This document shows, piece after piece, positions 15,142 through 26,756 of a DNA stretch of 64,000 bases. The stretch is taken from positions 1,240,001 to 1,304,000 of the forward strand of contig NC_056006.1 of assembly GCF_018446385.1 (NCBI RefSeq), written 5' to 3'. This stretch comes from Zingiber officinale. Its lineage: Eukaryota; Streptophyta; Magnoliopsida; Zingiberales; Zingiberaceae. The position numbers and the translations under genes are program-made. Position 1 is the stretch's first letter; each line of letters opens with the position of its first letter. The notes beneath the pieces were generated by a model that made no database searches, had not been told where the DNA came from, and worked only from the letters and a program-made list of their open reading frames with translations.

Positions 15142-16710
15142 CCAACAATCTTGTTTTTCTTGTACCTCGATTCAATGGTGAAAATTTTGATTATTGGAGC
15201 ACTCTCATGAGGTTATGTCTTGAATGACAAGACTTATGGAGTGTTATTGAAGAAGGAATACTAGAGGAAGAAGATCAATTAATCGAACTACAAAGAAATA
15301 TTTAGAAGAGCAAGAAGCAAAAGGATAAAAAAACTCTTTTTCAAATTTATCAAGCATTTAAAATTTCAGTTTATGAAAGTATTTCAAAAGCATCGAGTCC
15401 TCCAAGAGCTTGGGAGTTTCTATAAACAACTTATTCCAGCCAAAACTAAGTGAAAAAGATACACTTACAGTCTCTACAAATATATTTTGAGAAATTAGAG
15501 ATGAAAGTTAGACAAGGAAAAAGTTTCAGAGTACTTCACACGAACCGATTTTATTGTGAATCAAATGACATCAAATGGAGCAAACCTAAAGTGTGGTGGA
15601 GAAAATCTTGTGAAGTCTATCAAGCAAATTTGATCATGTGGTAGTTGCTATTGAAGAATCACAAAATCTTTCACTAATGTCCTTGGATAGTTTGCAAGGA
15701 AGATTGGAAGCTCATGAGGTTAGAATTCTTCAACGAAGTCCTCTTATTTCTTCTTCAAATCAAGCTTTGAAATCCCAGTTCACATCCATAAGAGGTCATG
15801 GCTCTTATTGTGGGCGCGGAGAAGATCGAAATCAAAGAAGAGGTGGCAGATTTTCTTACGAACAATCACGAGAAAAAGGAATGAAGAGTCTCAAAAAGAG
15901 GAGAAATATTTTTCTTACAATTTTCAAAGAGGAAGAGGACGTGGAATTACAAAGGTACAAAACCTTATATTGAATGTCATTATTGTCATAAGTAGGACAT
16001 AAAATAAATGATTGCTGGAAAAATATCATGAGAAAAATCTTGATCTAGCTTAGTACATGAAAATGAAGCTCAAAATTCTGAAACTTTACTGATTGCTAGT
16101 AATGGAAATATTAAAAATATTTGGTACTTGAACAGCGGTGCAAGTCGGCATATGATTGGTAATAAAAGCTTATTTTCCAACCCTAGTAGAAGCTAACCAT
16201 AGGCAGGTAACTATTGGAAATGCTAAGTCCTATAAAATTGAAGGAGTAGGAGAAATCTCTTTAAAAACAAAGTCTAGCAAAATTGACAAAATGTCTGAGG
16301 TATTTTATGTTATAGATTTGCAAAGTAATCTACTTAGTGTTGGTTATTTATTGAGAAAAGGTTTTGATATTCATGTTATTGATAAGTATTGCACCATCAA
16401 AAGGGAAAATCAGTATATGGCAAAGATCAGTTTGAGCTCAAATAATTTATTTCCTCTCATACTTGATATTATAAATTGCTTGTTATCTTACTTCCAATGA
16501 AGAAATTTCCAAGTTGGGCACCTGAATTTTCAAACCTTGAAGGAGTTAGCAAGCAAAAATATTGTTAAAGGACTTACTAAAATTTATGGGATAAGTGAAG
16601 TTTGTGAAGAATGTCAACTTGTAAAGCAACATGAAGAGGCATTCCCATCTAAATATAAGTGGGAATCACATTCACCATTGGAACTTATCCACACAGATCT
16701 TTGTGGACCC
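15142..16710 (+). pseudogene. Copia gag-protease-integrase remnant, duplicated copy 2
   Basis: A decayed Ty1/copia element. From about 15,142 the translation gives a copia gag start (FNGENFDYWSTLMR), then a zinc knuckle near 15,970 (ECHYCHK). A degenerate protease motif (LNSGASRHM) lies near 16,130. The pre-integrase block has GHLNFQTLKELASK near 16,520, CEECQLVKQHEEAFPSK near 16,610, and the integrase core starts with LELIHTDLCGPM at 16,676-16,710. Many stops and frameshifts are present. It is cut exactly where an antisense LTR begins (TGTTGG at 16,711). The first part is duplicated at 830-1,371. No RT part follows in this window. Confidence 0.8.
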
Positions 16711-17204
16711 ATGTGTTGGTTCCTTGCGATTGACAAGAGGAGGGTGAATTTCCTTGTACAAAAAAAAATAAATACCTTTCTTGATCTTAGCTTGATTAAA
16801 ATACTTGTACAAAAGAATTAAGAAACTAATTAAAAAGAAAATAGAGGCAGACCTTTTACTTGGTTTGCAATCAAAGGATTGCTAATTCAAGACATTTAAA
16901 GTTCACTAAAAATCTCCTTTTAGCAGAGTAGCCTCTTACAACGTTGGCAGCTCACAAACAAAGTAGTAGAATAGAAAGAAAATCATTTACAAGTGTTGTT
17001 TCTGAACTACTGAGATCAGAGCTGTATTTATAGCCTTGATCCGGACGTTTGGAAGGGTTCTAGGCGCTTGAGTGTAGATAAACTTTTATCCACGGCGCAA
17101 CGGATCGTGACAATGTGTCAAACGATAAGTTTTGTGGTCCGAGCGCCTGGACTAGGTCTGAGAGCGGAAACCTGGCTGAACCAGCCCACGACCAAGGCTC
17201 ACAC
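16711..17204 (-). mobile_element. Copia-type LTR remnant, antisense, inserted in the copia remnant
   Basis: On the + strand it starts with TGTTGGTTCC directly after the interrupted integrase frame. Read on the minus strand it has a TATA motif (GGCTATAAATAC, + strand about 17,024-17,036) and is related to the LTR remnant at 1,510-3,230 (CTTTTACTTGGTT followed by AATC and later CTCCTT). The right end is lost against the following Tekay-like sequence. Confidence 0.5.
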
Positions 17205-18507
17205 CCGTTTGTTTCCGAGCATGTTTGTTTGTTACCTATTTAGCATTCATACATCTGTTTATTATTTATGTTATAGAGGTAGTGACATATCATGCCATGT
17301 GATATACCGGACTAGTCATTTACCATATCTGACCTGTGTACCTAGATATGTTTATTTGATCCATTTATTTTTGGTACATGATTTATGGAGGTAGATATGG
17401 TCAAGATTTGTATGCTTAGTGTCATGTACCATCTCACATGATTGCATGTTGTACAATAGTCGACTCCATTATTGTTGAACATATCGCCAGTTACATGGAT
17501 CTGCACACACAACCACTCATGGGTTAGTGATTTTTATTCAGGCAGGGTGTGTTACAGCAAGTTGCTCTGTTTGGCTCCGTTGGTCCACTCATGGATAGTG
17601 TGACGCAGTGTGGTAGCCGACAGGGATCCCTCCTTTGGATTGTCTCAAGGAGATGAGAGCATCGCGCTCCCCCACTTATGATTTGGGGTAGGAGGATAGG
17701 TGTACTCTGACAGCATCTCGTCCACTCGGTCACTCATCAGGAGCAGTGACGGCAGAGTGCACGGTTGTCACAACCCTACCCACTTAGTCTCACCATTATG
17801 TGTGAGATGGATGACTGGTGTCAGGGGTGACCAGGACATGTTATTGGCATCATATGCATGATGCATTTATTGCTTGTGTTTGCTGTATTTTTTTTGCTGC
17901 ATATTGAATGGATGCATATGATTGACATGCATACAGGGACATGTATTTTCGGTCTGACAACCTTGTTATCCTGATAGGAGGTCCTAGTGAGTACAGTTTC
18001 TCCCTTATCTTCAGTTTTGCATGGTTTCATTACTTCTGGAGACTATACACATATTTATTACTGCTGGTTATTATTTACTATGCATGTCAACTAGGTATCC
18101 GCTGAGTGTTGGACTCACCCCCGTTATTACCATTTCAGGTTGAGGCTGTCCGAAGGAGTTCCAGTCGCTAGTTTCTTCCTTCAGGTTGCGAGGATTTCCG
18201 TTTTGGATTTTCTCTTTGGTTTTTCTTATTATGTTATCGTCTATGTTTTCAGACTTGTATCTTTTGACACTTAGATCTTGTATGATCCCTTATTATCGAT
18301 GGGTTTTCGTTTGGATGTATGCTGGTGATTTAAGTTTTATGGGTGTAGTTGAGTAAGATATCAGATTTGAGTTTTATGGGTGTAGTTGAGTAGGATATTT
18401 GAGATGTTTTTCTTATTGTTGCTTATGTTTGGTTTTTTACTATTAAACTGCGTGGGTGTTTGCTTAATATATATATTGTTATTGCTCCGGCCGTGTTGGT
18501 TGAGGTT
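17205..18507 (+). mobile_element. Tekay-like gypsy LTR remnant (E0), left part
   Basis: Diverged from, but co-linear with, the 3' half of the E3 LTR (30,930-32,160). Shared blocks are the region around CACATCGCCAGTTACATGGATCTGCACACA, TGATTTGGGGTAGGAGGATAGGTGTACTC and GTTGGACTCACCCC. The first ~1.3 kb of the LTR is missing. It is split by element E1, whose target duplication AGGTT lies at 18,503-18,507. The right part continues at 45,857. Confidence 0.8.
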
Positions 18508-19201
18508 TGATCCTGTCCGAACGCTGAATCAACGGACGCTGGGCACGTGGCGCTCTCCGTGTTGCTGACGTAAATCCCTGACAGATCGTATGGTCCTCCG
18601 GCGAACCTGCAGGGAAGTCGGGCCGGGAAGGGATTCCCGGCGACGACCCTCCGACGCTCAAGTCAGGCAAAGCTCAACAAAGAAGTGACTCCAGATATCG
18701 TAGAATGCGTACCTCTGATGAAGTGCAAAGCTCCTTATATAGAGCTGGGGAGGAGCCCGAGCACACATACCTAGGCAAACACGTGTCCTCAGCCCATACC
18801 CCAGTAAGGGCCTGTCAGCAAGCTTACCTGACACCATACTGCTACAGTCCAAGCATGTCTTCGATGGGACATCGAGACCCTTTGTCGTAAGATTTGGAGT
18901 ATGGCCGGATTATAGAGCATGCCCGCTGTCAGAAGATGTCCCTTGTCCTTTTCTCCTTACTCCCTGCCGGGCCTTGATGTTCGTAGATTATATACTCTTT
19001 TATGCATGTTTTTACGCACATTTACATACTTTGAGCATGCTTGATCTATGTATTTTTATACTTCCAGCTTTCCTTTTAGCGTATTTACTCTTTTGGTTTG
19101 GAGATCTGCTTTTTGTGCATTTTCTGTACACAGGAGTCGAAATTGGTGAAGATTATGCGTCCTCGGGCAAGCTTGGAAGGAATTGAAGGGAGAGAGCATC
19201 A

Positions 19202-19548
19202 GGCCGTGTACCACACACGGCCGTGTAGTTTTAACAAGAAGGGAAGAGGACATGGCCGTGTGAATCTCACACGGCCGTGTCTTGATTTGAAGAAATTAGT
19301 GCAGATGCCTTACATGGTCGTGTAGATCTACACGGCCGTGTGAGGTTTCCCGAGGCCAAGCAGGTGGTGGCCGTGTGCATCACACGGCCGTGTAGCATTT
19401 CCAGAGAACAGAAGGGTCCTGGCCGTGTGGATCTACACGGCCGTGCTTGGTTGCTTTAAAGAGAAGAGAGCTAGGCCGTGTGAGTCACACGGCCGTGCAG
19501 CTTTGGCAGAGAAGGAACTGGACATGGCCGTGTGAATCTCACACGGCC
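19202..19548 (+). repeat. Seven-hairpin array in the U3 of E2
   Basis: Hairpins at 19,202-19,222, 19,254-19,276, 19,316-19,337, 19,369-19,389, 19,421-19,442, 19,474-19,494 and 19,526-19,548. Each has the arm GGCCGTGT and its complement ACACGGCC around a 3-7-nt centre. Spacing from start to start is about 52-62 bp. The base next to the constant arm changes in pairs (G with C, A with T). The same array is at 28,022-28,368 in the 3' LTR. Confidence 0.9.
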
Positions 19549-19584
19549 GTGTCATGGGGCCGTGTGGCGCCCGATTTCCTCCTC

Positions 19585-19592
19585 TATTTAAA
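19585..19592 (+). promoter_or_regulatory. TATA box of the E2 LTR
   Basis: TATTTAAA lies 36 bp behind the last hairpin. It fits as the core promoter of the element. Confidence 0.6.
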
Positions 19593-20645
19593 CCCTCCTT
19601 CATGAATTGAAAGGGGATCTCTTCCCCTTTGGGAGAAGGCAAGCTTTGGTAGTTTCCTCCCATTCTTGGGAGGATTTCTGGGCGATTCGAGGGGAGTTCT
19701 TGACAATTTCGACTCCGGAGCGAGGATTGGATCCGAAGACGAGGCTTCTTCGTAGATAAGTTTTCTCTTTCCCCCTTTTCTTGGTTTCTTGGATTGGGGA
19801 TTTAAGAAATGCTTGTAATCTTTATTTCTTCGGGTATTTTTCCTCGATTCATGGAGTAGATCTTGTATTCTAGGATTAAGGGAGTATTTGTATGATGGAT
19901 TGATGTAATCTCTTATGGATTTGTCATTTTCTTTCTTCAATGACATTGTTTTGCTTGTATCAATTAGATCTTGAATGATTAATGGTGATTTGTGCTTAAT
20001 TCTCATTCTTGATTGATTGTTTGGATTTCTTGTGGACTTTGTAAAGATAAACTCTCACTCGATCATCCGAGGGATCCACGTGACAGGTGCAAGCCCGTGT
20101 AAGGACGTTTGAGAGATAATCTTGAAGAGGAAATAGGAATATTCAAGAGAGTAGGATGAATCTTGTGATTAGTTTCTTGTATCTTGATAGATTAATAAGT
20201 TGTGGGCTTCTATGTTGATATCCGAGGAAGGCATAGTAATAGGTGCGCTTCTGTGTAAGGACAACGTAGGTTCACGTCTAATTGATCATATTTAGATACA
20301 TTTCTCAGTACTTAGCCGGTTATCTATTGCAAGAGAGAACCGGCAACTTTCTACAAGTGTTTGGCAATTGAGGGATAAGAATTGGTGAACCATTTACATT
20401 CAAGAAATCTTATAAAGAAACCGAAACTCCTAGAATCTCCCTTTATCATAACCCAAAACACTAAACTCTTGTTTGTTGATCTTTAATATTAGATTTGTTT
20501 ACCTTCACTTTGCATTTGAAACAATTGGATAGTCGTTTAGCTAATTCGCATTGAGACATTTCTAGTGCTTATTCCAGTCCCTGTGGATACGATAATCTTT
20601 TATATTACTTGCGACATTTCCGTACACTTGAGGAGCGTAACAAGT

Positions 20646-20666
20646 TTTTGGCGTCGTTGCCGGGGA
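20646..20666 (+). other. Primer binding site of E2
   Basis: TTTTGGCGTCGTTGCCGGGG lies 3 bp behind the 5' LTR, close to the Arg-tRNA primer site used by Athila/Tat elements. Confidence 0.8.
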
Positions 20667-20892
20667 CTGCGCTATAACATTAGGAATTATCAATTGAGTT
20701 AGACTAAACATAATATTTGTTTTCCTTTCATATTGCATAGTTGTAACTAATAATTAGATTTCTGTTTTTACTTTCTTGTATAACTTTTACTTCTTGTTAA
20801 TTATTTTTGTACAAATTCAATTCTGCATTTTTGATTCTTTTATTTTTTTTTCTTTTTCTGTTGAATTGTCATTTGCTATCTTGTTCTTGTGT

Positions 20893-22656
20893 ATGCGAAG
20901 ATCTAACTTTGCAGGGGGATTCTTTCCTTTTGACCCTGAGATTGACAGAACTTTCCATAAAAGAAGAATTCTGCAAAGGCAAATAGAAGAACAAGAATAT
21001 CTAAACATGGTGTGCAAGTCACTAGGAGATTATGGAGCTCCGAAGTCTGCAAAACAAATGGGAGCAATTGTTTACACTAACATACAAGCAAGAAATTTTA
21101 TACTCAAACCATCTTTTGTTTCCATGGTTCAGAAAACTCAATTTGGAGGATTGGAGATTGAGAACCCTTATTCCCATTTGATGGAGTTTTATAGATATTG
21201 TTATACTTTGAAATATGAAGAAGTTTCATCTGATATTGTTCAGCTGCTTGCTTTTCCTTTTATCCTGAAGGATGCTGCAAAAAGATGGTATAATTCTCTA
21301 AAGTCTCAAAGTATCAAAACATGGGATGAGTTAGAGCAAAAATTCCTTGACCAATATTTCCCTCCAAGGAAGACTACTTATTTGAGAAGTCAAATTTTAA
21401 ATTTTAAGCAATTGGATGGAGAAAAATTATACCAAGCCTGGGAAAGATATTCTTCTCTTCTGCAGTTATGTCCACATCATGGAATTGAGAAATGGTTAAT
21501 TATGCATTTGTTTTATGTTGGGCTTTCTTTCTCAAATAAGAATCAACTGGATTTAGCATCTGGAGGATCATTTCTGAAAAAAAGTCTAGAAGAAACTTTT
21601 GAGATAGTTGGCAGAATTACGCAAAATTCCAATGATTGGGCAGAGCAAGATAGCTCATTCTTAACAATGGATATCATTAGAGAAAAGGATGATGTTGAAA
21701 AAGGGCTTATCTTGAATCAAAACGATTTCCAAACATTATTTCCTTGGTGCTGTGAATCATTATCAAAAATGTTTGGTGAAAAAGTATTTTCAACAGAAAA
21801 GGGGGTATGTCTTAGTGATCAAAAGGAAGATGATCTGTCTTTAGATAATGAAGAGTTTTTAGAAGAAAGCTTGGCTAAGGAGGAGACTATGTTGATAGAA
21901 CAAGAGCCAGTTTTACCAGAAATAGTACCACCTCAACTTGAACTTAAACCATTATCACCAAATCTTAAGTATGAATTTCTTGGGCCAAATTCTACTTATC
22001 CAGTTATAATTAATGCTCAGTTAAATGAGTTTGAAACAAAGAGACTGTTGGATGAGTTAAGGTTGCATAGAAAGGCCATTGGATATACAATTGATGATAT
22101 AAAAGGGATTAGTCCATCTCTCTGTATGCATAGAATTTTACTTGAAGAGGGGTACAAGAACTCAATTGAGCATCAAAGGAGACTAAATCCAAATTTAAAA
22201 GAGGTAGTAAAGAAGGAAGTGATTAAACTTCTTGATGCAGGGATTATTTACCCAATTTCGGATAGTGAATGGGTGAGTCCAGTCCATGTGGTTCCAAAGA
22301 AAGGAGGAATGACTGTTATCAAGAATGAAGAAGATAAGCTAATTTCAACACGAACAGTGACGGGGTGGCGAATGTGCATTGATTATCGGAAGTTGAATAA
22401 AGAAACAAGGAAGGATCATTTCCCTTTACCATTTATTGATGAAATGCTTGAAAGATTAGCTAAACATTCCTACTTTTGTTACTTGGACGGATATTCTGGA
22501 TTTTTTCAAATTCCAATTCATCCTCAAGACCAGGAGAAGACTACTTTTACTTGTCCTTATGGTACCTTTGCTTATCGTCGGATGCCATTTGGGCTTTGTA
22601 ATGCTCCAGCCACTTTTCAGAGATGCATGATGGCAATTTTTTCAGATTTAATATAA
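20893..22656 (+). pseudogene. E2 gag and first half of reverse transcriptase
   Basis: The open frame starts upstream, but the ATG at 20,893 (MRRSNF) is the likely gag start. Residues up to about 250 are Athila-type gag (FILKPSFVSMVQ, AKRWYNSL, FLDQYFPP). A hydrophilic acidic linker replaces the zinc knuckle and the protease: no D-S/T-G motif is visible. From about 22,010 the RT begins (GWRMCIDYRKLN, CYLDGYSGFFQI, MPFGLCNAPATFQ). A TAA at 22,654-22,656 ends the frame shortly before the catalytic FMDD. In the element this would be the capsid plus polymerase precursor. The direct gag-RT join without protease suggests a derivative dependent on a relative. Confidence 0.88.
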
Positions 22657-22662
22657 AAAATT

Positions 22663-24851
22663 ATGGAGGTTTTCATGGATGACTTCTCAGTTTATGGAAA
22701 TGACTTTGATTCTTGTTTGTCAAATCTTTCTACTGTTCTAAAAAGGTGTGAAGATACAAACCTAGTGTTGAACTGGGAAAAATGTCATTTTATGGTTAAG
22801 CAAGGAATAATTTTGGGGCATAAAATTTCAGAGCGTGGTATTGAGGTAGATCAAGCAAAAGTGGAAGTAATAGACAAATTACCCCCACCCATCAATGTAA
22901 AAGGAGTTAGGAGTTTTTTAGGACATGCTGGTTTCTATAGACGTTTTATTAAGGACTTTTCAAAGATTTCCAAGCCATTAACTAATCTGTTGACTAAAGA
23001 TGTTGAGTTTTGTTTTGATAGCGAATGTATTGAAGCCTTCAATAAAATCAAGAGTGCTCTTACAACAGCTCCAGTCATTCAAGAACCTGATTGGGATCTT
23101 CCTTTGAAATAATGTGTGATGCTAGTGATTTTGCTGTAGGAGCAGTGTTGGGACAATGAAGAAATAAGATTCTACATGCGATCCATTATGCAAGTAAAAC
23201 ACTTGATGCAGCCCAAGTAAACTATTCTACTACAGAAAAAGAATTATTGGCAGTGGTATTTTCTATTGATAAATTTAGATCCTATCTAGTAGGATCAAGA
23301 GTAATAGTATATACTGATCATGCAGCTATTCGGTATCTACTTGGAAAGAAAGACGCTAAACCTAGGTTAATCAGGTGGATTTTACTTTTGCAAGAGTTCA
23401 ACCTTGAGATTAGGGATAAGAAAGGAGCTGAAAATGTAGTAGCGGATCATTTGTCTAGAATATCTCAAAAGTCAGAAAATGAGGTGGATTTTGATTTACC
23501 TATTGATGACATATTCCCGGATGAACACTTATTAGCTTTATCAAGTGTGAAAACTCCTTGGTACGCAGATTTTGTGAATTTCCTTGCTAGTGGAGTGTTA
23601 CCTCCGGATTTTTCTCATCAACAAAGGAAAAAGTTTTTTTCAGAAGTTAAGAATTATGTTTGGGATGAACCTCTCCTGTATAAGAAGTGCAATGATGTGA
23701 TTTATCGAAGATGTATACCTGAAGAAGAAGTTAGAGATATCTTGTTTCATTGCCATTCTTCGTCCTATGGAGGACATTTGGGTAGTTCAAAAACAATTAC
23801 GAAAATTCTTCAAGCAGGATTTTATTGGCCAACCTTATTCAGGGATGCTAAGTTGTTTGTTCCATCTTGTGATCAATGTCAGAGAACTGGGAATATAACT
23901 AAAAGAAATGAAACGATGTTAAATTACATTCTTGAGGTTGAGTTATTTGATGTTTGGGGAATTGATTTCATGGGACCTTTCCCTCTTTCATATGGGAATA
24001 GGTATATTCTTGTGGCGGTAGATTATGTGTCCAAATGGGTAGAAGCTGTGGCATCTCCTACGTGCGATGCGAAAACAGTTATCAAATTATTTAGGAGTAT
24101 TATCTTTCCAAGATTTGGGGTGCCAAAGGCAGTCATTAGTGATGGAGGATCACATTTTATAGAGAAACAGTTTGAAAACTTACTTAGAAGATATGGAGTG
24201 AAGCATAAAGTAGCAACACCTTATCATCCTCAAACTAATGGGCAAGCTGAGATATCTAACCGGGAAATTAAGTCCATATTGGAAAAGACTGTATCCACTT
24301 CAAGAAAGGATTGGGCATTGAAATTAGATGATGCTTTATGGGCATATCGAACTGCTTATAAAACTCCTATTGGGATGACCCCATTTCGATTAGTTTATGG
24401 TAAGCCTTGCCATCTTCCAGTTGAACTAGAACATAAGGCTTATTGGGCAATTGCAAATTTGAATATGGATTTAAAGGAAGCAAGGGAGAAAAGGAAGCTT
24501 CAGTTGAACGAACTTGATGAATTAAGGATGGATGCATATGAGCATGCTAAATCTTACAAAGAAAGGACGAAGAAATGGCACGATCAGCACATTCTTCGTA
24601 AAGACTTTAATGTAGGAGATTTGGTTTTGTTGTTCAATTCAAAATTAAAACTTTTTCCTGGGAAGCTTAAGTCAAGGTGGACGGGTCCATATGAGGTAAA
24701 GAAGGTTTATCCTTTTGGAGCTGTAGATATTTGGAACAAAGATTTTGGGATAATTAAGGTAAATGGTCAACGTTTGAAAAAATATATTCATGGTACGAAA
24801 ATAGAAGAGGTACAAAGGTTGTATTTTTCTGAACCTCGCCCTCCAGATTGA
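22663..24851 (+). pseudogene. E2 second half of RT, RNase H and integrase
   Basis: The frame resumes at 22,663 with the RT active site VFMDDFSVYG. A frameshift lies near 23,110 and a TGA near 23,157 in RNase H (CDASDFAVGAVLG). From 23,247 to 24,851 the frame is open. It has the RNase H end (ADHLSRI), the integrase HHCC finger ([15 protein letters not shown] near 23,750-23,880) and the DDE core ([17 protein letters not shown], then NREIKS with the Glu). The C-terminal part ends [18 protein letters not shown]. The integrase itself looks intact. Confidence 0.88.
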
Positions 24852-24944
24852 ATTCTTTTAGCTAGTATAAATTCATTTTGTTGGTTTTTACTTGTTTTTA
24901 ATTTTGTTTTCAGGTTAAGCCATGACATTCAAGGAAAGTGTTTG

Positions 24945-25241
24945 GGCCGTGTTATCTAGACACGGCCGTGTAAGATATCCCGAGGAGAAAAAGGTCTAGG
25001 CCGTGTCCCAAACACGACCGTGAGAAGAAACCCGTGAAAGAAGAGGTTTAGGCCGTGTCCCAGACACGGCCCGTGTCCCAGACACGGCCCGTGTCTGGAA
25101 TCTAGAGAAGAAAGAGAAGGGGCCGTGTCACAGACACGGCCGTGCGATGAGAAATGAATATGGCCGTGTGATATCACACGGCCTGATCCATATCTTTTTA
25201 GGGAATTAGGGCACGGGGTGTGGGCGGCACACGGCCGTGTA
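24945..25241 (+). repeat. Second hairpin array of E2, upstream of the third ORF
   Basis: Same GGCCGTGT/ACACGGCC hairpins as in the LTR: 24,945-24,967, 24,999-25,019 (one arm mismatch), 25,051-25,071, an overlapping one to about 25,090, 25,121-25,141 and 25,162-25,183, plus a larger palindrome around 25,224-25,245. Here the pair next to the arm is mostly C with G. The array fills the gap between pol and the third ORF. Confidence 0.88.
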
Positions 25242-25343
25242 CCGCCGCTCGTTCCTTTTTCCTATTTTCCCATTTCTAAAGGTTTTAACTACTTCTTCTA
25301 ATTTTTCTTTCTCATTCTTCTTAAGGAGATTTGATTTTCTTCC

Positions 25344-26737
25344 ATGGAAAACGTGATTGAGGAGATTTCGGCCACAAGAAAAGGGAAGGAGAAGGTGGTT
25401 GCAAGAAAAGAGAGGAATGTTTGCTTTAAAGGTATTTCTAATGACTTTGGTATTGTTTTCTCTAGTGATGAGCAACGGTATAGATATTCTTCTTTATGTA
25501 AACGACCTCTTTTAGGCACTAGGTTTCTTGATGTTGAAACTTTAGAAACTTTGGGGTTTAAGGATGATTTAGTTTGGTTATTTGAAAGGATAGGATGGAG
25601 TGGTTTAGTGAACATAAAATATCCTACTTATCCTAGAATTGTTTTTGAATTTTTAAGCTCAATAGAGGTTGATAATGTTCAAGATGGGGGGGGGGGGGGG
25701 GGTTTAAATTTCGTTTGTTTAATGAAAGTTATGAATGGACGTTGGGAGATTTTAATACTTGTTATGAATTGCCAAAGAATGATGTGTGTGTGATTTTGCC
25801 CCAATTTGAGAATTCACATTTTTTGCCACAAATTTCTGAACAACCGCTATTTGATCCTCATAATTCTAGAGTTTTCCAAATTATCAATCCTATTTTTAAA
25901 TATGCTTACTTATTCATGAAAAACACTATATTTGGAAGGGAGGACAAAGAGAGATCAGTAAGACTTATAGATTTGTATTGTTTGTGGGCAATGGTCGAAA
26001 ATGTTCAAATTAATTCTGGTTATTTCTTTCTTAAACATTTGACAAAATTAGGGAAATCGAATTCTACCACACCTATTATTTTGGGGGAATTATTTACTCA
26101 ATTGGCCTTAGTATTAGGATATGATTTGAGTGAATTAGAGGTGGTGGCGAGTTCTTGTACATTGGATTTGAATTCATGTTTAGCAATGAAAATGATTAAG
26201 CATGAAGAGCATGGATTTAGTTTATTCATTAAAAATGGTTTCCCTTTAAAATTGCCCAATCATGATTTTACTACAATTCATAATAAAGATAATTGGTATT
26301 TAAAGTTAGCTAGGCAACAATCTAGAGCTTTGTCATCTTTTACTCCAATGAATGTTTCTAAGGGTAACCAAGAGATTCATAGTTTTATGTTTCAAGAACT
26401 TAATTCTGCTTTAAAGAATATTCATAGTGATTTAGATTCAACTAATGAATTTCTTGAGAATAAGAAGCTTATGGAGGAGGAACTATTTAAAAAGCTACAA
26501 GATTGTTTTAAGAGTGAAAGAGAATTGTGTGATAAGATTTCTAAAATGATGAGTGCTTATAAGGCTAAAATGGAATTTCATGAAGATCTTAGAGGTTTTA
26601 TGAGATTTGTGCAGGATGATATTGATAAATTATTTGAGTATCATAATTTTTTCAGAAACGAAGTTAAATGGTTTGTTAAAGATTTTGCATTTTTCTTCCC
26701 TGATTTTCCTGATTTTCCACCTCCTCCACCATATTGA
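25344..26737 (+). pseudogene. E2 third ORF (Athila 3' ORF position), frameshifted at a G17 run
   Basis: An ORF of about 460 codons in the place where Athila elements carry an extra ORF after pol. The first part (25,344-25,793 frame) is basic at the N terminus and reads FERIGWSGLVN, then FEFLSSIE. The frame changes at a run of 17 G (25,686-25,702) and continues to 26,737 with FNESYEWTLGDF, then MKNTIFGREDKE, a charged helical stretch and a proline-rich end (PDFPPPPPY). I see no convincing signal peptide or membrane anchor, so I do not call it an envelope protein. The function is unknown. The frameshift may be real or a homopolymer error. Confidence 0.75.
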
Positions 26738-26756
26738 TTTCATCGGGATGATGAAA

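Larger units (their letters stand above)
18975..20642 (+). repeat. 5' LTR of E2
   Basis: 1,668 bp. It contains seven GGCCGTGT hairpins (19,202-19,548) in the U3 part and a TATA box TATTTAAA at 19,585-19,592 just behind them. Confidence 0.93.

Noticed and set aside
19202-19548. CRISPR-like array
   Set aside because: Short palindromic repeats with spacer-like gaps, but in a plant LTR with hairpins of variable centre and no cas genes.
24956-25177. Minus-strand ORF through the hairpin array of E2
   Set aside because: Its Gly/His repeats only mirror the GGCCGTGT DNA repeats.
25344-26737. Envelope protein in E2
   Set aside because: The position fits the Athila extra ORF, but no signal peptide, cleavage site or clear membrane anchor is visible, so I leave the function open.
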